Assembly (NCBI RefSeq): GCF_042186555.1
Contig: NC_133326.1
Coordinates: 95,540,288-95,604,287, forward strand
Direction of reading: 5' to 3'
DNA: 64,000 nucleotides
Source of the DNA: Aquarana catesbeiana
Taxonomy: Eukaryota > Chordata > Amphibia > Anura > Ranidae
The notes below the pieces were generated by a model, which searched no databases, was not told the origin of the DNA, and saw only the letters and a program-made list of their open reading frames with translations. The translations under genes were made by a program, and so were the position numbers. This document shows, piece by piece, positions 57,216 through 64,000 of the stretch; positions within the stretch are counted from its first letter, which is position 1, and the number at the start of each line of letters is the position of its first letter.

Positions 57216-57452
57216 AAGGGAGGCCCTGGTTTGGGGAGGGACGGAAGTAAGGGGAAGATGGGAGGGTATGGGGGAAAATAACTACCTGCCGTCCTATGGT
57301 ACCACACGAGGTTAGCTGCTGGATAGGATATGTAGGTGTAATATTGTATGGAGGGGAAAGGTTGAGGGTCACACGGTCTCTTCTTTAACAGTGTATGTAT
57401 ACTTGAATTTGCGGTTGTTTTTAACATGGTGTATGTAAAGTTAAGATATGTC

Positions 57453-57482
57453 AATAAAGATTATTTAAGAGAAAAAAAAAAA
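57453..57482 (+). terminator. LINE polyadenylation signal and poly(A) tail
   Basis: AATAAA at 57453-57458 is followed 14 bp later by a run of A that ends at the target-site duplication. Confidence 0.85.
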
Positions 57483-57499
57483 ACAAACATTGCGATCTG

Positions 57500-58284
57500 A
57501 CTGTGCAATCTATAAAGTTTAGGTTTTATGTTAAATAGTGCAAAAATTAAAGATATAAAAAATACATTACTTACCCTGTTGGCATTCCATACAGCCCCAT
57601 ACAATTTTCATGAATGCATTCCAGGAAAGTTACACTTTAGGGGTAACATTGCAGGCATACCCAACATTATTGTTTTAAAGGACAACATTTTAAGAGAACA
57701 AAAAAAATTCAGCCCCCATCCTGAGCTAAACTGGAATTACCCCCTTGCTTTCCCCATTGATGGTTACTGACTTCTCTGTGACAGCTCCCCTGGGTATTTA
57801 CCTACTGCAATCACAAAACCTTCTTTGTCCATGCTCTAGCAGTAACTACCCATAAGCTTAACAAAGCTGTATACTCCAGTAGATAATGCAATGAGTACAG
57901 CCCATTCAAGTCTATGGGAAGATACTGCACAAGCAATGCTGTTGAGAAGCATGTAAACAACTGGGGATGCCAAACCATCAGGAGTAAGCACATTGGGGAA
58001 AGGCGGGGTGTTCTAAGTTATTGGGCTAGGGATGGGTGGCTATTTTTTTTTTTCTTTTTTAAGTTTACTAAATTGGAAGTTTCACTTGATAAGATAACTG
58101 CAAAGAGTGTTGCACCTGAAAAGGTTTACCAAAGGAGTGCATTGCTTCTTATTACAACACTGAGAATGATGAAATGATAAAAGCAGATCTTCTCCCCCAG
58201 CACTAATTTGTAAGATTTCAGTAAGTATGCCAACAGAATCTCGTCCAATATTTACAGAACAGAAGCAGTCAAGTATATGCAATA
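57500..58284. other. Sequence without recognisable gene
   Basis: AT-rich. The open frames are short and lack domains. Confidence 0.4.
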
Positions 58285-58567
58285 AGGTTTGCTAATATCC
58301 TTGCAATGTACAGTATCTCACAAAAGTGAATACACCCCTCACATTTTTGTAAATATTTTATTATATCTTTTCATGTGACAACACTGAAGAAATGACACTT
58401 TGCTACAATATGAAGTAATGTAAGTTTGCTGTCCCCTTAAAATAACTCAACACACAGCCGTTAATGTCTAAACCGCTGGCAGCAAAAGTGAGTACACCCC
58501 TAAGTGAAAATGTCCAATTTGGGCCCAATTAGCAATTTTCCCTCCCTAGTGTCATGTGACTCTAGTA

Positions 58568-58703
58568 CAGTGATAGCGAACCTTGGCACCCCAGATGTTT
58601 TGGAACTACATTTCCCATGATGCTCATGCACTCTGCAGTGTAGTTGAGCATCATGGGAAATGTAGTTCCAAAACATCTGGGGTGCCAAGGTTCGCCATCA
58701 CTG
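58568..58703. mobile_element. 136-bp palindromic hAT MITE, copy 2, inside the Tc1 element
   Basis: Same family and length as 13710-13845. Flanked by CTCTAGTA and CTCTAGTG (58560-58567, 58704-58711), an 8-bp duplication with one mismatch. Removing it and one duplication restores continuous Tc1 sequence, so it is younger than the Tc1 insertion. Confidence 0.92.
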
Positions 58704-58801
58704 CTCTAGTGTTACAAGGTCTCAGGTGTGAATGGGGAGAAGGTGTGTTAAATTTGGTGTTATCGTTCTCATTCTCTCATACTGGTCACTAGAAGTTCAA
58801 C

Positions 58802-59822
58802 ATGGCACCTCATGGCAAAGAACTCTCTGAGGATCCGAAAAAAAGAATTGTTACTCTACATAAAGATGGCCTAAGCTATAAGAAGTTTGCCAAGACCCTA
58901 AAACTGAGCTGCAGCACGGTGGCCAAGACCATACAGTGGTTTAACAGGACAGGTTCCACTCAGAACAGGCCTCGCCATGGTCGAACAAAGAAGTTGAGTG
59001 CACGTGCTTAGCGTCATATCCTGAGGTTGTATTTGGAAAATAGAAGTATGAGTGCTGCCAGCATTGCTGCTGAGGTTGAAGGGGTGGGAGGTCAGCCTGT
59101 CGGTGCTCAGACCATACACCGCACACTGCATCAAATTAGTCTGCATGGCTGTCATCCCAGAAGGAAGCCTCTTCTAAAGATGATGCACAAGAAAGCCCAC
59201 AAACAGTTTGCTGAAACAAGCAGACTAAGGACATGGATTACTGCAACCATGTCCTGTGGTCTAACGAGACCAAGATAAACTTATTTGGTTCAGATGGTGT
59301 CAAGCGTGTGTGGTGGCAAACAGGTGAGGAGTACAAAGACAAGTATGTCTTGCCTACAGTCAAGCATGGTGGTGGTAGTGTCATGGTCTGGGGCTGCATG
59401 GGTGCTGCTGGCACTGGGGAGCTACAGTTCATTGAGGGAACCATGAATACCAACATGTACTGTGACATACTGAACAGAGCATGATCCCCTCCCTTCGGAG
59501 ACTGGGCCGCAGGGCAGTATTCCAACATGATAACAACCCCAAACACACCTCCAAGATGACCACTGCCTTGCTAAAGAAGCTGAGGGTAAAGGTGATGGAC
59601 TGGCCAAGCATGTCTCCAGACCTAAACCCTATTGAGCATCTGTGGGGCATCCTCAAATGGAAGGTGGAGGAGCGAAAGGTCTCTAACATCCACCAGCTCT
59701 GTGATGTCATCATGGAGGAGTGGAAGAGGACTCCAGTGGCAATCTGTGAAGCTCTGGTGAACTCCATGCCCAAGAGGGTTACGGCAGTGCTGGAAAATAA
59801 TGGTGGCCACACAAAATATTGA
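58802..59822 (+). pseudogene. Tc1-like transposase pseudogene
   Basis: The amino-terminal part (58802-59011) has the paired helix-turn-helix DNA-binding domain: KKRIVTLHKDGLSYKKFAKT and STVAKTIQWF, then the hook-like GRTKK. A TAG at 59009-59011 interrupts it; the same frame continues to about 59230 (PVGAQTIHRTLHQISLHG). A frameshift near 59230 leads to VLWSNETKINLFGSDG, where the first catalytic aspartate (normally in SDE) is asparagine. VKHGGGSVMVWGCMG follows. A second frameshift near 59475 leads to VFQHDNNPKHTSK (second aspartate) and SPDLNPIEHLWGILK (glutamate, 34 residues on: DD34E). The end is at 59822. One stop, two frameshifts and a lost catalytic residue make it dead. Confidence 0.92.
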
Positions 59823-60093
59823 CACTTTAAGCCCAATTTGGACATTTTCCCTTAGGGGTGTACTCACTTTTGTTCCCAGCGGTTTAGACATTAATAGCTG
59901 TGTGTTGAGTTATTTTGAGGGGACAGCAAATTTACACTGTTATACAAGTTGTACACTCACTACTTTACATTGTAGTAAACTGTAATTTCTTCAGTGTTGT
60001 CACATGAAAAGATATAATAAAATATTTACAAAAATGTGAGGGGTGTATTCACTTTTGTGAGATACTGTACATTGCAAGGATATTAGCAAACCT

Positions 60094-60480
60094 GTATGTA
60101 GGTGACCCTGAGGGGTTCCATTCTAAATGCCCAAAATTATTTAGAACCCCAATTACAAAAGCAATTTTATTTTATTTTAAACAAACTCTTCAGAGAAGCA
60201 AATTACACTGAAAAGTGACTTTTCGTTTGACAGATTGGCCATAGTGTTGTAGCAATGTATCCTCCCACATATTTAGTGATGGAAGACATTTGAAGATCAT
60301 GGCTTCTTTGTGATATACAATTCTGCTTGCTATTAACAGCTTAAAGTCCCAAATACAGGGCTTGGTGGTCTTCCATACTGCCAAAAAGAGGGAGGTAGAC
60401 AATTCAGGACATGAACAGAAGAACAAGCGGGTCTACATAGGAACAGTCAATATTACTGTTTGGTGAATATGAAATATTGG
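60094..60480 (-). other. Possible 3' UTR of the minus-strand exon
   Basis: Directly downstream of the stop codon of the putative exon. On the minus strand AATAAAATAAA occurs at about 60164-60178, a plausible polyadenylation signal about 310 nt after the stop. The open frame at 60190-60426 (-) has no clear domain, only a faint resemblance to LINE sequence. Inference only. Confidence 0.35.
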
Positions 60481-60684
60481 CTATTTTTGCTCAGAGATCC
60501 TCTGCAAGCACTGTTTCATATAGGAGTTCTTATCACGGATCTCAATCACTGCATCTCTGACAATCTCAATGAACATTTGTGGCCACAACTTTTGTAAAGA
60601 TTCATTTTTCAAATTGATGTCAGTTGCTTCATTCACAAGGTCCTTTACATAGGAATTGCAGAAAGCTTTCTTCTCTGTAGTTTC
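60481..60684 (-). CDS. Putative terminal coding exon of an unidentified host gene
   Basis: On the minus strand an acceptor TTCTCTTACAG (AG at 60686-60685) is followed by 67 codons in phase 0 and a TAG at 60483-60481. The peptide starts ETTEKKAFCNSYVKDLVNEA and ends YMKQCLQRISEQK. It is charged, evenly codon-balanced and probably helical (LWPQMFIEIVRDAVIEIRDK). It does not resemble any transposon protein here and lies outside all repeats I can delimit. The open frame continues upstream to an ATG at 60753, but that extension is hydrophobic and looks like intron. Upstream exons would be at higher coordinates; I found none in the window. I do not recognise the gene. Confidence 0.5.
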   Translation of the reverse strand, partial: ETTEKKAFCNSYVKDLVNEATDINLKNESLQKLWPQMFIEIVRDAVIEIRDKNSYMKQCLQRISEQK

Positions 60685-61839
60685 CTGTAAGAGAAACATT
60701 GAGATACTGTAAGTGAAAGAAAGAAGTGAAAATGGAAGCCAGTAAATCAACATAATAGCTAGTCAACTAGTATTATTATAAAGAGGTCAGCAATGGCTCC
60801 CATATTTATTTAGGGAAAGGTGTATATTAATGGTTGAATTTAAAGTTTAGATTGAGTGTAAGGGTCAGTGACTGACTGAATCATTTTCAGGTGTAATAAA
60901 TATTTTATGGGTGTGATATGTGTGCTAAAATATGCAGTAAAATTTACTGCTGACAACAACAAGTAGAGTTCTCAAATGTAACATTCGCCTTTACCATCTG
61001 CTGGTCATTCCAGAGCACTGCACCTCAATTTTTATGCAGTGCACATCTGTCCCAGTAGAAGTGCCTAAATTGTTTTCTGGGCATTCAGCCTGTGTCTGTC
61101 TTTTTGCACCTAGATAACATAATTGCCTGTAAAGCTAAATGCATTCACTGAATATTAAGAAGACGTTTGGTCTCCGCACTGCGCTACAAGTCACCAACAG
61201 CCTGCACCCTTTCAACACTGACACGCCCCCCTCAGACCAGCAATGGAATATAGAGGAGACTATGGTTTTTATGTGACTGTTGGATAAAATAGAAAAAAAA
61301 AAAAAAAAAAAGGTAATCAAGTTTTATTTTGGGAAGCATATAGAGCACACACATTAATTGCTTTACAAAAAAAGTGCTTTAGGTGCAGCACATTCATTTT
61401 CAAGTGTCCTCCAGTAAGTAATGCAGAGTATATTGCCTGGTAAACTGATGGGTGTGTCCTCTAGTAGTAAAACTGTCTATGAAATACTGTGTGAATGTGA
61501 AAATAAAAACAACAAAGCTAAAATAAATGACAGGTCAAAATACTTTCAAATACATTTTTAATTTAATCTTGGAATAATTATTAAGAAATTATATTGGAGT
61601 CTTTTTTAAAAATAAACCTTCCAGATGTATTTTTTAGAGCCCTTTTTAAAAGACCACAGTCCTGCCTAAAACAAGGCACCACAAGGCATCTGCTTTTACA
61701 TTAATCACTTTTGTGTGCGGTTTCAGTGCTAGATGAGATTCATGCTGTCAATGTGGACTTATTTACTTCAACTTCTCTGCTCACCCTCTGGCTCACTAGC
61801 TAATGGCCATTAACAGTAGCCTTTTTGAAAAACAGAATA
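60685..61839. other. Presumed intron or intergenic sequence
   Basis: AT-rich with a long A-run at about 61292-61310. No exon or repeat end recognised. Confidence 0.4.
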
Positions 61840-61847
61840 GTAGGTAG

Positions 61848-62499
61848 CAGGGCTTTTTTTCTTAGAAAATAAGTGCAGGAACTCAACCACAACCCCCCAA
61901 AACCCTTCTCCCCCAACACACACACCCTTCAAACGCATCAAATAGTGGGCGTGGTCAAATTTCACTAACAGTGGGAGGGTCCTAAAGGGGCATTAAATAC
62001 TAGGAGTGTATTACATACAGAGTGCAGAGTTGGGGGGGGGGGGTCCTCACAGATTTCAGGGGTGCACTACACTCAGAGTGCAGAGTTCAACCTTCTTCCA
62101 CAGCTGCTTACCTCTACATCACACTTTCACCCTTCTTCAGCTCTGACCTCTGCATGCAACCTCCCCTCCTCTCTAAAAGCTTCACCATCTTCAACATGTC
62201 TTACTTTTGTTTCAGTTTTAAACTGAAGCATCCAGTCGAATCTAGTACTTCCCGGCTCCTCCTCTCTCACTTGCAGGGACATCATCCAGTGGGGTGTTGG
62301 CATCCACAATGCACCCCAGGCATCTGCATCTCCCTGCCTCAATGGGAGCCACTCAGGAGATTATATCTGTGAAAGACAAGCTATCACTGGTAAACACAGA
62401 AGCTGGATTTCTGTGTTTCCAAGTGATAGTGGTGAGCAGGTAGCAGAGGGCCTGAACCAGAGGTAGTGAAAGGAAGTTCCAGCTGAAAAAAAAGCCCTG
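61848..62499. mobile_element. Non-autonomous hAT element
   Basis: Starts CAGGGCTTTTTTTCTTAG and ends GCTGAAAAAAAAGCCCTG. Flanks GTAGGTAG and GTAGGCAG (61840-61847, 62500-62507) form an 8-bp duplication with one mismatch. The interior is GC-richer than the flanks; open frames at 62022-62372 (+) and 62127-62342 (-) show no transposase motifs. Confidence 0.8.
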
Positions 62500-62507
62500 G
62501 TAGGCAG

Positions 62508-63686
62508 GCAGGTTTTAGTACTGGAGAGCTTGGAGGAGAGCCACACCAGCAATAACAGTGCTCATTCTTTTTTTTTTGTACAGTGGGTGGAACGCAGGCT
62601 AATCTTCAAACTCAAAGTAGTCAAGCCCCTAGTTTTAGAGCTCCCCCGGGATTGGAAGAGTTTACAAACAAGGGTTTTCAGGTTATAGTGTTATAGTGCC
62701 TGCTTTTAAACAAGACTCTTTGTTTAAACTTTTAGCTGTTTTAATGTTTTAAAACTAAGTGTAATTTCACTTCTTGACAGTTTAATATTAGAACAAATAA
62801 TACACATTTCAAAAATCACCTGGAATATGTTTCCCTAAACATTCCTCAAATTTAACAATCTGATAATGGGAAGTTATTTTATACTAAATAAAAAACCATT
62901 AGACAGTGAAGAAAAGTAAATGGAGGATTTGTTTTGTTCCTGCCTAAAAGCATTAGATCATAGCTTGGATCATCCATAGTGAGCGTGAGAATTAAGATGA
63001 AAAATACACAAAATCCTTTCCAACAAATTATTATGGGAAAAGTTTTTTTTTCCCTTTCACAAATAAACTCAACTGGGGATCCTCATTAACTGGGCTTTTT
63101 GTGACAAATCATATTTACTTTGCTGTTTTATTGCTGATATGAAACAGGACTTAGCAGATTTTTACAAGTCCTTGAAAATTCTATGAAGTTAGTTGCACAG
63201 CCAACTACGATATACTCTAGCAAAGAAATAAAATAGGAGATGTGAAACTAGACAAAGCAGGGATATGCTGATGTGTTCTAAATTCCTTAAAAGGGTTAGT
63301 TTACCTTTTCAGAAAAAATGAAAAGGTGATTACCCTATGCACCCCTCCCCCTCAACCCCAAAGGTCCACCTTCGTAGGTGATTAGAGCCTACGCAGCCGA
63401 TGTAGCATGCCGGGGATTTAAAATCCCTGCTCTTTCCCCCCTTCTGTCTGTAAGGCTTGAATTAGAGCAATTCTGATTGTTCAAAGTGGTCACATGCAAG
63501 CACTTGCCAATCAGAAACGCTCTGATCCATCTCAGAAGCCATACAAAAAGAAGGGGGAAAAGAGTGGGGGTTTAAAATCGACAGCTAATCACCCATGAAG
63601 GTAAGTGCAACAGAGACTGGGGGTGTGGGAGAGGGCGTAGAATGTTGGAGTGCCTTTTATTTTTTATGAGAAGTTGAACTTACACT
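62508..63686. other. Sequence without recognisable gene
   Basis: AT-rich to 63300. 63310-63660 is GC-richer and may be dispersed repeat, but no ends were recognised. Confidence 0.4.
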
Positions 63687-64000
63687 TTAGACCAGGGGTG
63701 TCCAACCTTTTGACCTTTCTGGGCCACATTGGACGAAGAGGAATTGTCTTGGGCCACACATAAAATACACTAACAATAAGGATAGCTGATGAGCAGAAAA
63801 AATTGTGGAGATCAGTTAACAATCACGGATATAGATAATGATATATATAATATACCTATATGAGTAATAAAACTATTTTTTTTTTTAATATTTTTTATTA
63901 TAAAAGTAAAGGAGGGCAACATAAAACTAGTGCGATATTTGACATTGTTTTTAACTAACATATCAATATCTGGTTTAATGAACGTAGTAGCAATTCTCAA
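63687..64000 (+). mobile_element. hAT-type element, left end, running out of the window
   Basis: Begins CAGGGGTGTCCAACCTTTTG and continues with GGGCCACATTGGACGAAG and TTGTCTTGGGCCACACATAA. The CAGGGGTGTCCAA terminus is hAT/Charlie-like. The first 120 bp are well preserved; after 63840 the sequence becomes AT-rich and may be internal or interrupted. The right end is outside the window. Confidence 0.65.

Larger units (their letters stand above)
50835..57482 (+). mobile_element. Full-length L1/Tx1-like LINE with 17-bp TSD
   Basis: A 6.65-kb non-LTR retrotransposon bounded by a perfect 17-bp duplication ACAAACATTGCGATCTG (50818-50834, 57483-57499). Order: CpG-rich 5' UTR (50835-51592), ORF1, an 800-bp G-rich spacer, ORF2 with two frameshifts, 3' UTR, AATAAA (57453-57458) and a poly(A) tail. 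The endonuclease and carboxy-terminal zinc-knuckle sequences resemble the Tx1/L1 group known from Xenopus. The flanks show no special target sequence, unlike the site-specific members. Confidence 0.93.
58311..60067 (+). mobile_element. Tc1-like DNA transposon, inactive, with nested MITE
   Basis: Starts CAGTATCTCACAAAAGTGAA and ends with its complement, flanked by TA (58309-58310, 60068-60069). Terminal inverted repeats of about 210-230 bp contain a second internal repeat (AAAGTGAGTACACCCC, 58487-58502; and GGGGTGTACTCACTTTTG, about 59855-59872), the IR/DR arrangement of Tc1-like elements. The family is widespread in fish and frogs as I remember it. The left inverted repeat has lost about 27 bp relative to the right (near 58410-58425). 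A hAT MITE is inserted at 58568. The transposase is broken. Confidence 0.9.

Noticed and set aside
60190..60426. Minus-strand 78-codon frame as an additional exon
   Set aside because: No splice signals in register and only faint LINE resemblance; it lies in the likely 3' UTR.

Overview
This is a stretch of vertebrate nuclear DNA, most likely from an anuran amphibian and probably a ranoid frog. It is AT-rich and intergenic or intronic. It is crowded with transposons typical of frog genomes: CR1, L2, L1/Tx1-like and Penelope-like retroelements, chromodomain Ty3/gypsy elements, Tc1/mariner, hAT, piggyBac-like TTAA elements, and short inverted-repeat elements of the 'TAATGCCG..ACACACGA' and 'GGGCCC..TTCACAC' types that I associate with ranid frogs. 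There are no bacterial features, operons, CRISPR arrays or tRNA/rRNA genes. The only host coding segment I can argue for is one terminal exon on the minus strand (60481-60684) of a gene I do not recognise.

Layout. 1-10.4 kb: mostly sequence without recognisable genes, with an inverted-repeat element (6.4-6.8 kb), a hammerhead-like motif (7.3 kb) and a probable solo LTR (8.8-9.27 kb). 10.5-11.07 kb: a CR1 3' end. 12.4-13.5 kb: an inverted pair of Penelope-type repeats around a hammerhead-like motif. 13.7 kb: a 136-bp palindromic hAT MITE. 14.2-17.3 kb: a cluster of MITEs, one carrying a 26-bp minisatellite. 18.7 kb: a second clear hammerhead-like motif. 22.5-25.96 kb: a complete Penelope-like insertion with a 12-bp target-site duplication, long inverted arms and a GIY-YIG endonuclease domain. 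27.95-32.9 kb: a 27-bp minisatellite, then the 3' half of a Ty3/gypsy element with its LTR, then a 1.3-kb array of 28-bp repeats starting at the LTR edge. 34.4-36.83 kb: an L2-like tail followed by a nest (Tc1 remnant > hAT element > MITE). 38.27-39.97 kb: a second decayed gypsy 3' half with LTR. 41.6-43.9 kb: three non-autonomous DNA transposons. 45.0-45.86 kb: an L1-type 3' tail.

The two most complete elements lie in 46-57.5 kb. A CR1 element (about 46.2-49.86 kb) has an SGNH-esterase ORF1 and an uninterrupted 967-codon endonuclease/reverse transcriptase ORF2. A full-length L1/Tx1-like element (50835-57482) is bounded by a perfect 17-bp target-site duplication; its ORF2 is broken only by two indels at homopolymer runs. 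In each the two ORFs would cooperate: ORF1 protein with the RNA, and ORF2 protein nicking the target and copying the RNA. 58.3-60.07 kb holds a dead Tc1 element carrying a nested hAT MITE and sitting at the centre of a palindrome. hAT elements follow at 61.85-62.5 kb and from 63.69 kb to the window edge.

All family assignments come from reading motifs, terminal repeats and target-site duplications by eye. No database search was possible.
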